Position numbers and translations under genes: made by a program
Shown here: positions 1 to 6,119 of the stretch, one piece after another
Layout of the letters: every line of letters starts with the position of its first letter
Position numbering within the stretch: the first letter of the stretch is position 1
The notes under the pieces: model-generated
The model's database searches: none
What the model was told of the DNA's origin: nothing
What the model saw: the letters and a program-made list of their open reading frames with translations, nothing else
Virus record (IMG/VR): IMGVR_UViG_3300046028_007538
Location: 1 to 37,375 of that record
DNA length: 37,375 nucleotides
From: a virus
Strand: one strand, 5' to 3'

Positions 1-32
1 TGGGTAGAGAGGACGTGAATGTCGGCTACCCA
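1..32. other. Inverted repeat at the end of the leftward RHH gene
   Basis: Perfect 7-base arms, TGGGTAG at 1-7 and CTACCCA at 26-32, enclose an 18-base loop. The right arm covers the stop codon of the leftward RHH gene (26-28). It could be a weak transcription terminator or part of an attachment site, but there is no T-tract and the window edge cuts the context. Confidence 0.25.
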
Positions 33-304
33 GTTTTCAGGGAACGGTCCGTCGTAGCTGTTGAGGACCCACCAACGGAACGCTTGTGTGGTGCAATAAT
101 CTTCCGCCCAGTTTGCGGTTGGGCTGAGACGTTTCCCTGTGATTTGTTATTTTTCCAATCGTTAATAATTTCTTGAATCAATGAGGAAACAGTAACCCTT
201 GACCCTCTATTTTCACTTTCTTTTTGGGCTTCTTGGATAAGCCATTTGTGAACATTTGAGGGTAAGGACACGCTGACTTTTTTGCACAGGGAGTCTGATT
301 TCAT
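26..304 (-). CDS. Ribbon-helix-helix DNA-binding regulator (CopG/Arc-like)
   Basis: A 92-residue protein beginning MKSDSLCKKVSVSLPSNVHK. The segment KKVSVSLPSNVHKWL (about residues 8-22) looks like an RHH beta strand running into helix 1, and VTVSSLIQEIINDW (about 38-51) like helix 2. This family binds DNA as dimers of dimers on short tandem repeats. The C-terminal 40 residues are polar and probably disordered. It is transcribed leftward, divergent from a second RHH gene at 463. An octamer ATTTCAAT directly abuts the start codon, followed by GTAGCA-type motifs (314-330), which suggests autoregulation. The same leader precedes the integrase. Likely a lysogeny-side regulator; that role is inferred. 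Confidence 0.72.
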   Translation of the reverse strand: MKSDSLCKKVSVSLPSNVHKWLIQEAQKESENRGSRVTVSSLIQEIINDWKNNKSQGNVSAQPQTGRKIIAPHKRSVGGSSTATTDRSLKTG

Positions 305-462
305 ATTTCAATAGTAGCAGAAATTGCTACCAAAGCAAAAATAATTTTTAGTCCGCAGATGTAGCGCTCATGCGGATGTCAAGTAAAAAACAACATTCCA
401 GCATGGGGTGATATCCTTATTTTTATTGCTACCGCTTACGACTTGGTAGTAAGAAATGCGCC
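305..462. promoter_or_regulatory. Divergent control region with GTAGCA-type motifs and dyads
   Basis: This A/T-rich intergenic region separates two divergent RHH genes. It contains GTAGCAG (314-320) facing TTGCTAC (324-330), another TTGCTAC (426-432) and a degenerate GGTAGTA (445-451). A separate dyad has TCCGCA (352-357) and TGCGGA (371-376). These are plausible operators for the RHH proteins and a genetic-switch region. No canonical -35/-10 pair stands out. Confidence 0.5.
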
Positions 463-633
463 ATGCAAACTGCATTTGTAAAAACCAGCGTGAGCATGCC
501 GAGCGACATGCTGGATTGGCTGAAACAGACAGCCGCAGCGGAAGGCCGCATGCCCGTGTCTCGAATCATCGCTCAACTCGTGAAAGAGAAAATGGATCGG
601 CAAAAAGCGACCAACAGGAGGGCATCGAAATGA
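463..633 (+). CDS. Small RHH DNA-binding protein
   Basis: A 56-residue protein starting MQTAFVKTSVSMPSDMLDWL. FVKTSVSMPSDMLDWLKQ (strand and helix 1) followed by MPVSRIIAQLVKEKM (helix 2) is a compact RHH fold close to the minimum family length. The gene ends at TGA 631-633, overlapping the next start codon by ATGA, so the two are probably translationally coupled. It opens the rightward early operon opposite the leftward RHH gene, so the pair may act as opposing switch regulators, although no binding data exist. The reading frame is supported by the RHH pattern; the other frame running through here from 456 has no such pattern. Confidence 0.68.
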   Translation: MQTAFVKTSVSMPSDMLDWLKQTAAAEGRMPVSRIIAQLVKEKMDRQKATNRRASK

Positions 634-830
634 TCACTATTGATGAGGCGGCTGCGGAGCTTCGGTTGGCTCCGTTCACGGTGCGAAAATATGCCAGGTT
701 GAATATCATCCCGGCGACGAAAGTCGGGCGGTCTTGGATGTTCGACAATGCGGAGACGCTGAAGGTGGCGCTCCAGGTAAAGGGTGGAAACAAACTTCAG
801 CAGGCTCGCTTGCGGGGGAGGATCCAATGA
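630..830 (+). CDS. Excisionase-like HTH protein (MerR/HTH_17 type)
   Basis: A 66-residue protein starting MITIDEAAAELRLAPFTVRK. The pattern of an acidic EAAAELRL helix, PFTVRKYARLNIIPATKVGRSW and a final W/F-rich strand is typical of the winged-HTH DNA-binding domain of phage excisionases and AlpA-like regulators. The start at 630 is chosen because it overlaps the preceding stop (ATGA) and has AGGAGG at 616-621; the frame is open further upstream but lacks such support. In a genome with an integrase, an excision or recombination directionality role is likely, but a transcriptional role is equally possible from sequence alone. Confidence 0.7.
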   Translation: MITIDEAAAELRLAPFTVRKYARLNIIPATKVGRSWMFDNAETLKVALQVKGGNKLQQARLRGRIQ

Positions 831-979
831 AGCGGTCGAAGGTTTTCCTCTGCGAGGGGTTCTGCCACCTCACCGGACAGATCCGAGACCTCATTCCCGC
901 CGCTGGATTCGGCGAGGCTAAGACCAAGTTTTACCTCAAGCACCGCGTGCAAGCGACGCATGTCTGCCTCGAAAGATAA
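827..979 (+). CDS. Small hypothetical protein
   Basis: A 50-residue open frame starting MKRSKVFLCEGFCHLTGQIR, joined to the previous gene by an ATGA overlap with GGGGGAGG just upstream (814-821). It is basic with three cysteines and has no domain I recognise. The reading frame is supported by the overlap chain through this operon rather than by homology. Confidence 0.45.
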   Translation: MKRSKVFLCEGFCHLTGQIRDLIPAAGFGEAKTKFYLKHRVQATHVCLER

Positions 980-982
980 TTT

Positions 983-1105
983 ATGGAACACGAACAAATA
1001 GTGCGTCAGTTGCAGTATGCGTGGGAATTTGCCCGCGCAATGGGGCCAGCGTTTTGCTTGGCCGGGGTTACCTATTGGGTCTCAACTTGGGGGGAGGCAC
1101 GATGA
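983..1105 (+). CDS. Small hypothetical protein, possibly membrane-associated
   Basis: A 40-residue frame starting MEHEQIVRQLQYAWEFARAM. Its second half (AMGPAFCLAGVTYWVSTW) is hydrophobic enough for one membrane helix, followed by GEAR. The start codon follows an A/T-rich leader (ATAATTTATG) and the stop overlaps the next start (ATGA at 1102-1105). Function unknown. Confidence 0.42.
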   Translation: MEHEQIVRQLQYAWEFARAMGPAFCLAGVTYWVSTWGEAR

Positions 1106-1359
1106 GCGCTTTCTATGTCATCGATACGGAGGCTGAAAAAGTCGGGATGATGAACATTTTCGGCCCCTACGAAACCCGCGCAGGAGCAGAGGCATTCATT
1201 CGCAAAGACTTTTCGGATTGGTGGCAAGAGTCAGACACGCCCTTGAATGATCGGGATGAGGCATCTTCCGCGACTTATCAGATTCTGCAACTGGTTGCCG
1301 AGGTGAGGCCAGTCGGTAGCTCTTCGCTGAAGGTCAAACTGGTGGAGGAAAAGAAATGA
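1102..1359 (+). CDS. Hypothetical early protein
   Basis: An 85-residue protein starting MSAFYVIDTEAEKVGMMNIF. The start at 1102 is preferred over upstream in-frame starts because it overlaps the previous stop and has GGGGGGAGG just before it. The sequence is acidic with mixed alpha/beta character and no recognised family. The phrase YVIDTEAEKVGMMNIFGPYET resembles small phage proteins that assemble a beta sheet, but this is only an impression. It overlaps the next gene by four bases. Confidence 0.55.
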   Translation: MSAFYVIDTEAEKVGMMNIFGPYETRAGAEAFIRKDFSDWWQESDTPLNDRDEASSATYQILQLVAEVRPVGSSSLKVKLVEEKK

Positions 1360-1550
1360 GCGAGTGGACGCATGTGGACGCTTCGATGCCGGACTCGGAC
1401 ACGGATGTCATCATCCACACAGAGGACGGAGAGGTGGGTGCGGGCTACCACGACGGTCTGGATTGGCGGTGGCTGAGTGGGGGAGTTGTGAACATTGCCA
1501 CCACTCACTGGATGGCTTTTCCGAAACCTCCAGTGAAGGAGGCGGCATGA
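1356..1550 (+). CDS. DUF551-like small phage protein
   Basis: A 64-residue protein starting MSEWTHVDASMPDSDTDVII and ending near HWMAFPKPP. The order W-x3-D-x2-P-x5-V, then an internal Y-H-x2-L-x-W strand, then ITHWMAFPKPP corresponds to the DUF551 pattern common in phages and prophages. The family function is not known. It lies in a chain of overlapping starts and stops with its neighbours, so it is co-translated with early genes. Confidence 0.66.
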   Translation: MSEWTHVDASMPDSDTDVIIHTEDGEVGAGYHDGLDWRWLSGGVVNIATTHWMAFPKPPVKEAA

Positions 1551-1747
1551 AAACCAGCGACGATCTTTCAACAATCTCTCACATGGTCACTTTTGGCGGT
1601 CGGTTTGCGCAGGCTTTGGCGAAGGCGGCTTTGGCTGCTGATGACGATAATTTGGCCCTCATCAAAAGCACTTGGCCATCGATGTGGGAAAAATACGCGC
1701 AGTGGATCAAGCCAACCGCTGCCCGCGATGGGGAGGACGAGAAGTGA
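1547..1747 (+). CDS. Hypothetical early protein
   Basis: A 66-residue protein starting MKTSDDLSTISHMVTFGGRF. The start overlaps the preceding stop (ATGA 1547-1550) with AAGGAGG upstream. The protein is predicted mostly helical (FAQALAKAALAADDDNLALI) with a tryptophan-containing second helix (WPSMWEKYAQWI) and an acidic tail. Function unknown. The layout fits small phage proteins delivered early, such as host-interaction or counter-defence factors, but nothing in the sequence proves this. Confidence 0.52.
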   Translation: MKTSDDLSTISHMVTFGGRFAQALAKAALAADDDNLALIKSTWPSMWEKYAQWIKPTAARDGEDEK

Positions 1748-1908
1748 GCGTGGAGTTTGGACTGACTTTGGCCGCCCTGACGCTGGGGTCGTGCTTTGCA
1801 AGCTACTGGTGTGGAAAACAAAGCATGTTGTGGAGGATGCGCCAGCATGACGAGCGCCGCCGAGAGAGGCAGCGCCGGTGGGAGGAATTTTACAACGAGG
1901 AGGACTAA
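1744..1908 (+). CDS. Small single-span membrane protein
   Basis: A 54-residue frame with a GTG start overlapping the previous stop (GTGA). An N-terminal hydrophobic segment FGLTLAALTLGSCFASYW (about residues 5-22) looks like one transmembrane helix. It is followed by a strongly basic, arginine-rich cytoplasmic-type stretch RRRERQRRWEEFYNEED. No family recognised. The same frame is open upstream but the coupled GTG fits the operon pattern better. Confidence 0.5.
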   Translation: MSVEFGLTLAALTLGSCFASYWCGKQSMLWRMRQHDERRRERQRRWEEFYNEED

Positions 1909-1912
1909 TTTT

Positions 1913-2863
1913 ATGAAACTGAACATAGTAACAGGTAAGATACAGCGGGCCCAGCGGGTCTGTTTTTATGGAGTCGAAAGCGTGGGGAAGACTACGCTGG
2001 CGGCCAAGATGCCGCAGCCGATTTTCTTGGATGTGGAGAAGGGGTCGGCGCACCTCGATGTGCCTCGGCAGGAGATCAAGACTTGGGCGGAGCTGCTGGA
2101 AGTGGTGAAGGAGCTGGCCTCGGGGAGCTATGGCTACAAGACGGTGGTGCTGGACTCCATCGATTGGGCGGAGCGGCTGAACCATACCGATCTGTGCGAG
2201 CAGAAGAAGATCAAAAGCCTTGAGGAGATTCCCTACGGCAAGGGTTTTGTGATGGCGGCGGAGCGTATGGCTCGCTTCCTCAATGATCTGGACCGTCTTG
2301 TGGACGCTGGAATGCATGTGGTGCTGATCGGCCATGCTCAGGTGAAGCGCCAGGAGCCGCCGGATCAGGTCCAGGCATTTGACCGCTACGAGCTGAAGCT
2401 GACAAAGCAGGCTTCGCCGCTGGTGAAGGAGTGGGTGGATCACCTTTTCTTTCTGAACTTTAAGACTCGTATCGTGGAGAGCGAGTCGGGCAAGGCGAAG
2501 GGCCGTGGGGGTAAGGAGCGTGTGATCTATACGACGCATGCGGCGGCCTACGATGCGAAGACTCGCTCGGAGCTGGCGGATGAGTTGCCGCTGGAATTTG
2601 CGAGCATTTCCTCGCTTTTCGGGGCGGTGAAGGCTCCGACCAAGGCGGTTGCGGTGGAGATCCTCGGCCGTGAGCACAAGGAGACGAAGGCGGCTCTTGC
2701 CATTTATCTGGATCCGCATGAGGCGGCTGTGAATGCCTGGTGCATCTCGACGGGTAAGATCGCAGAGGGGCAGACTTGGCGCGATATGCCGCCGGCGTTC
2801 TTGGGGCAGGTGGAGAAACGACCGGAGGATTTCCTCAAGACCGTGGCGAAAACTGTCGCGTGA
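1913..2863 (+). CDS. Sak4-like RecA-fold ATPase (AAA_24), phage recombination
   Basis: A 316-residue protein starting MKLNIVTGKIQRAQRVCFYG. The P-loop is GVESVGKTT (residues 20-28), with a Walker B-type strand YKTVVLDSID near 75-84, a polar-ended strand VVLIGHAQVK near 130, and a basic loop. This is the architecture of phage AAA_24/Sak4-type ATPases, which are shortened RecA relatives that anneal or pair single strands with a phage SSB. The neighbouring nuclease and SSB-like gene fit a recombination module. The start at 1913 follows GAGGAGGACTAATTTTATG. The C-terminal 90 residues look less conserved. Confidence 0.78.
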   Translation: MKLNIVTGKIQRAQRVCFYGVESVGKTTLAAKMPQPIFLDVEKGSAHLDVPRQEIKTWAELLEVVKELASGSYGYKTVVLDSIDWAERLNHTDLCEQKKIKSLEEIPYGKGFVMAAERMARFLNDLDRLVDAGMHVVLIGHAQVKRQEPPDQVQAFDRYELKLTKQASPLVKEWVDHLFFLNFKTRIVESESGKAKGRGGKERVIYTTHAAAYDAKTRSELADELPLEFASISSLFGAVKAPTKAVAVEILGREHKETKAALAIYLDPHEAAVNAWCISTGKIAEGQTWRDMPPAFLGQVEKRPEDFLKTVAKTVA

Positions 2864-3123
2864 GCATCGAGCGCACATGTCGTGAGGCGCTGGGAGAGAA
2901 CGATGAGTGGTTCACTAATCGCAACACTCCTGGCGCGTTCATCGAATTTAAACTTCGATTCGAGACTTACTCGCCAAACGACATTCGCGCTATGGGCTCC
3001 TACCTCTCGCCAGCGGCCTGCGAGGAGATCAAGGCGGCTTGCGACAGGTTTTTGGCCTCCCGAGGCAAGCTGACAGGAAGAGACTACGCAAAACTGATTA
3101 ATAGAAAACACCATGACATCTAA
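2860..3123 (+). CDS. Hypothetical protein between ATPase and nuclease
   Basis: An 87-residue protein initiated by GTG at 2860, overlapping the ATPase stop as GTGA; its sequence starts VSIERTCREALGENDEWFTN. The C-terminus overlaps the next gene by 11 bases. It is mixed charged, with a helical C-terminal part (AACEEIKAACDRFLASRGKL). No family recognised. Its position suggests a small partner in the recombination module. Confidence 0.5.
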   Translation: MSIERTCREALGENDEWFTNRNTPGAFIEFKLRFETYSPNDIRAMGSYLSPAACEEIKAACDRFLASRGKLTGRDYAKLINRKHHDI

Positions 3124-4138
3124 CATAAGACACAGCATGTTGCCGAAACTGGCGGCGTGCCCAAAATACACACCGAAGCCGGGGGATGCAGGACCGGCTG
3201 CCCAGCGGGGCACCTTAATGGATGAGGCTTTTCGCTTAGGGTTGCAGGGCGACCGCACCAAGATCGATGCGCTGCCGGCGGAGGATCGTCCGGCAGTGGA
3301 GTGGGCGGTCGCCCTCATGGAGGACTACAAGCGGACGGGCACCATTGAGGCACGGGAGGAATTCCTCTCCATGCACACGCCGGGCATCGCCCATGTCGGC
3401 ACGGCCGATGCGCTCTGCACCAAGATGGGGTGGGTGGCAGATTTGAAAACGGGAAAATTACGGGATTACATGCCTCAATTGGCCGCATACGCCTATGCCT
3501 GCATGCATTTTTACTTTGAGGAGGAGTGGGTGGCCCATGTCCTCTACTGCGACCACCAACTGGTAAAGGGCTATCGGTTTACGAAGGATCAAGCCCGCCA
3601 GATCGTGGAGCGCATCATCGCTGAGGTGAACGACCCCTCAGCCGAGCCTCGGGTTTCGGAATACTGCTCCTGGTGTGCGAATCAAAATACATGCCCTGCC
3701 GTGGTGAAGCCGGTGGAAGCTGGATTGGCTCTGGCAGCACAGCCGGTGACGAGTCTCGAAACCATCCTTACCACCATCATGGATTCGCCTGAGCGTATGG
3801 GGGAATTTTTCGCCCAATGGAAGATGGCGGAGAAGCTGGTGGCGGAGCCGGTGGAGAAGGCCATGAAGGATCGCCTCGAGACAGGTGCCGAGGTGACGGG
3901 TTGGAAGCTTATCGAGGTGAAGGGCCGCGAGTTTTTCGAGGCGGATGCCATCCTGTGGGCCGCCAAGCGCAAAGACCTGACACTAAAGTCCGTGGTGCTC
4001 GCTATGGGCGGCAAGATGAGCGGGAAAGCCTACAGAGACTGGCTCACCTCTCTCGGGGAGCACCCCCTCAACGCCCACATAAAGAGCGGCACCAGCTCGA
4101 AACAACTCAGACAAGTCAAGGTCACGAAGACGAAATAA
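3113..4138 (+). CDS. PD-(D/E)XK nuclease, Cas4/RecB-like (DUF2800 type)
   Basis: A 341-residue protein starting MTSNIRHSMLPKLAACPKYT. The nuclease core is visible as GTAD (D at about 99), the catalytic DLKTGK (D110-x-K112) and the PQLAAYA helix (about 121). A C-terminal cysteine cluster EYCSWCANQNTCP, with an earlier CP near residue 16, is the pattern of Cas4/RecB-like enzymes that hold a Fe-S cluster. Phage versions annotated DUF2800 typically sit next to an SSB-like protein and RecA-like ATPase, as here. Likely a DNA exonuclease producing single strands for annealing. Confidence 0.8.
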   Translation: MTSNIRHSMLPKLAACPKYTPKPGDAGPAAQRGTLMDEAFRLGLQGDRTKIDALPAEDRPAVEWAVALMEDYKRTGTIEAREEFLSMHTPGIAHVGTADALCTKMGWVADLKTGKLRDYMPQLAAYAYACMHFYFEEEWVAHVLYCDHQLVKGYRFTKDQARQIVERIIAEVNDPSAEPRVSEYCSWCANQNTCPAVVKPVEAGLALAAQPVTSLETILTTIMDSPERMGEFFAQWKMAEKLVAEPVEKAMKDRLETGAEVTGWKLIEVKGREFFEADAILWAAKRKDLTLKSVVLAMGGKMSGKAYRDWLTSLGEHPLNAHIKSGTSSKQLRQVKVTKTK

Positions 4139-4222
4139 TTTTTTCGCCCGGCTGGAAACATCCGGCGGCAGGGGCAAAGGGGGGCTGCGCAATCCCAAAA
4201 AACGCAGACCAATCAATACATT

Positions 4223-4729
4223 ATGCCTACATACCAAGCAAAAAAACCAGAAGCACCTCAGAGCAACAGCAAATACCATGTCGAGCCGGGGGCCTATAAG
4301 TGTGAAGTTTTCACAGCCGAGGAGAAGCGGAGCAAGAAAAAGCCGGACGGCTCGGGGGATAACCCGATGATCGAGCTGGTGCTCAAGGTCATGCTGCCGG
4401 ATGGCAAGACAGGGCCGGAGATCCGCGACTACCTTGTTTTCACGCCCAAGAGCGGATGGAAGATCGATGCGTTCCGGGCCTCCTCGGGCGAGGCGGTGCT
4501 CGAGGGCGATGCCGAGCTCACAGCGGAATCCTGCGAGACCCGCGAGGTGGTGGCCATGATCGGCGACAAACCGGGCGAGAAGGAAGGCATCTTCTGGAAT
4601 ACCATCGAATACTACCTCCACGGTGAAGAGCGGGCCGATTTCCTCTCGGGCAAGTTGGTAGCTGGACCTGTGGCCAAGCCTGCGGCGAAACCTGCGGCAG
4701 TCGCTGACGGTGACGACATCCCGTTCTGA
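4223..4729 (+). CDS. Phage single-stranded DNA-binding protein (DUF669-like)
   Basis: A 168-residue protein starting MPTYQAKKPEAPQSNSKYHV. The middle is beta-rich (GAYKCEVFTAEEKR, IELVLKVMLPDG, IRDYLVFTPKSGWKI), consistent with an OB-fold. The C-terminus is an alanine-proline linker ending in DGDDIPF, the acidic and phenylalanine-terminated tip characteristic of bacterial and phage SSBs that recruits partner proteins. Flanking nuclease, ATPase and resolvase genes support the role. An 84-base non-coding gap precedes it; it holds an A/T-rich start context and no clear Shine-Dalgarno. Confidence 0.75.
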   Translation: MPTYQAKKPEAPQSNSKYHVEPGAYKCEVFTAEEKRSKKKPDGSGDNPMIELVLKVMLPDGKTGPEIRDYLVFTPKSGWKIDAFRASSGEAVLEGDAELTAESCETREVVAMIGDKPGEKEGIFWNTIEYYLHGEERADFLSGKLVAGPVAKPAAKPAAVADGDDIPF

Positions 4730-4731
4730 TC

Positions 4732-4959
4732 ATGAGGGGAATACTGGAATTTGACTTGCCGCAAGACGCGGCAGAGATGCGCTACGCACAGGCAGGGCTC
4801 GACGCCCTGCTGGTGCTTAACGACTTCGATCAAGAGTGCCGGAGCCGTCTCAAGCACGGCGCCGGCGCGTTTGCCGATCTCGATGAGAACACCATCGAGC
4901 ATGTGCGCGGATGGTTGGCGGGGGCATCCCTCCGCCGCAACCTACCAGAGCTGGAATGA
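4732..4959 (+). CDS. Hypothetical small phage protein
   Basis: A 75-residue protein starting MRGILEFDLPQDAAEMRYAQ. It starts three bases after the SSB-like stop and overlaps the resolvase start. FDLPxDxxExxxAxxGxDALLVLNDFDQECR resembles small phage proteins encoded next to SSB and resolvase genes, with an all-alpha fold expected. Function unknown. Confidence 0.6.
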   Translation: MRGILEFDLPQDAAEMRYAQAGLDALLVLNDFDQECRSRLKHGAGAFADLDENTIEHVRGWLAGASLRRNLPELE

Positions 4960-5399
4960 CTATCCTTGCCCTCGACCCCGGCACTACAGATACAGCGTTT
5001 GTCCTTTGGGACGGGCGCCGCATCCTTGAGGCCGACCACCTGCCCAATGCGGAGATCCGCCAAATCTTGATCGGCCGCGAATATAACAAGTGCGCCTGCG
5101 AGATGATCGCCTCCTACGGCATGGCGGTGGGCAAGGAGGTCTTCGAGACCTGTGTCTGGATCGGGCGGTTCGTGGAAGTGGCTCGCGTGGAGCCGCGCTT
5201 GGTCTACCGGCGCGATGCAAAACTCCACCTCTGCCACTCTCCCAGAGCGAAGGATGCCAATGTGCGGCAGGCGCTCATCGACCGCTTGGGTCCGCAGGGC
5301 ACGAAGAAGAACCCTGGCCCGACCTACGGCATGCGCTCACACCTGTGGGCGGCGCTGGCTGTGGCGGTGTATGCGGGGGATGTGAAGGAAAATGAATGA
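4956..5399 (+). CDS. RuvC-like Holliday junction resolvase
   Basis: A 147-residue protein starting MTILALDPGTTDTAFVLWDG. The first strand LALDPGTTDTA has the RuvC/RNase H-like D-P-G-T motif with catalytic D7. CEMIASYGM supplies an acidic residue (E49), and the C-terminal helix HLWAALAVAVYAGD carries a histidine near 129 and a late aspartate. The length fits phage RuvC-like resolvases. The enzyme would cut branched recombination or replication intermediates before packaging. ATG 4956 is chosen for its overlap with the preceding stop (ATGA). Confidence 0.75.
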   Translation: MTILALDPGTTDTAFVLWDGRRILEADHLPNAEIRQILIGREYNKCACEMIASYGMAVGKEVFETCVWIGRFVEVARVEPRLVYRRDAKLHLCHSPRAKDANVRQALIDRLGPQGTKKNPGPTYGMRSHLWAALAVAVYAGDVKENE

Positions 5400-6114
5400 G
5401 TTGGCTCTTTTCGCAGGCGCTGGTGGAGGAATACTCGGCGGCAAACTCCTTGGATGGCGCACCGTGTGCGCTGTGGAGTGGGACGCCTACGCAGCAAGCG
5501 TGCTCGTGGCTCGGCAAAACGATGGATGTCTGCCGCCTTTCCCGATCTGGGATGATGTTCAAACCTTTGACGGAAAACCATGGCGAGGAATTGTTGATGT
5601 CGTTTCTGGAGGTTTTCCCTGCACCGACATTTCCTGTGCCGGAAAAGGGGCAGGCATCGACGGAGAAGCCAGTTCGATGTGGAGGCACATGGGCAGGATC
5701 ATTGGCGAAGTTCGACCCCGCTTCGTCTTTGTGGAGAACTCACCAATGCTTACTCTTCGAGGACTCGACCGAGTGCTTGGAGACCTTTCCACGCTGGGGT
5801 TCGATGCGCGATGGGGAGTTGTGGGAGCTCACCACGCCGGTGCACCTCACAAGCGAGAACGAATCTGGATCGTGGCCAACGCCTCAAATGGTGGATTACA
5901 AGGGCACCACAAGCGGCAGCAAATTCCAGCAACGCCAAGCGCAGTTTGCCACATGGACAGATGGAGAAGATGTGTCTGGAACGATTTACCCACACCCCGA
6001 TTTTTACGACGCCTTAATGGGGTGGCCGACGGAGTGGAGCGCATTAAGCGCACTGGAAACGGACAAGTTCCAGCAGTGGCTGCGCTCGCATGGAGAATTT
6101 TAACTAAAGAATAA
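5392..6114 (+). CDS. C5-cytosine DNA methyltransferase (Dcm-type)
   Basis: A 240-residue protein starting MNELALFAGAGGGILGGKLL. Motif I LALFAGAGG binds S-adenosylmethionine; motif IV GGFPCTDIS has the catalytic cysteine (C77); motif VI is ENS rather than the usual ENV; motif VIII is HKRERIWIV; motif X is GNGQVPAVAALAW near residue 222. The region between motifs VIII and X, which holds the target recognition domain, is only about 45 residues, shorter than usual. It probably methylates phage DNA to escape host restriction. The start overlaps the resolvase stop. An entire second frame is also open over this gene. Confidence 0.85.
   Translation: MNELALFAGAGGGILGGKLLGWRTVCAVEWDAYAASVLVARQNDGCLPPFPIWDDVQTFDGKPWRGIVDVVSGGFPCTDISCAGKGAGIDGEASSMWRHMGRIIGEVRPRFVFVENSPMLTLRGLDRVLGDLSTLGFDARWGVVGAHHAGAPHKRERIWIVANASNGGLQGHHKRQQIPATPSAVCHMDRWRRCVWNDLPTPRFLRRLNGVADGVERIKRTGNGQVPAVAALAWRILTKE
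5396..6103 (+). other. Second full-length open frame overlapping the methyltransferase
   Basis: A 235-residue frame in the +1 register of the methyltransferase begins MSWLFSQALVEEYSAANS and stays open almost to the same end. It includes ETFPRWGSMRDGELWEL and the C-terminal LMGWPTEWSAL followed by ETDKFQQWLRSHGEF. From memory, sequences of this kind are common in phage and metagenome protein sets, so similar frames recur with related methyltransferase genes. Whether it is translated is unknown; conservation may simply shadow the methyltransferase frame. Confidence 0.3.
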
Positions 6115-6119
6115 TTTTA

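Noticed and set aside
1568-2878. Minus-strand open frame of 436 codons opposite the Sak4-like ATPase
   Set aside because: His/Arg/Leu-rich antisense shadow; the plus-strand gene has a P-loop and a proper start.
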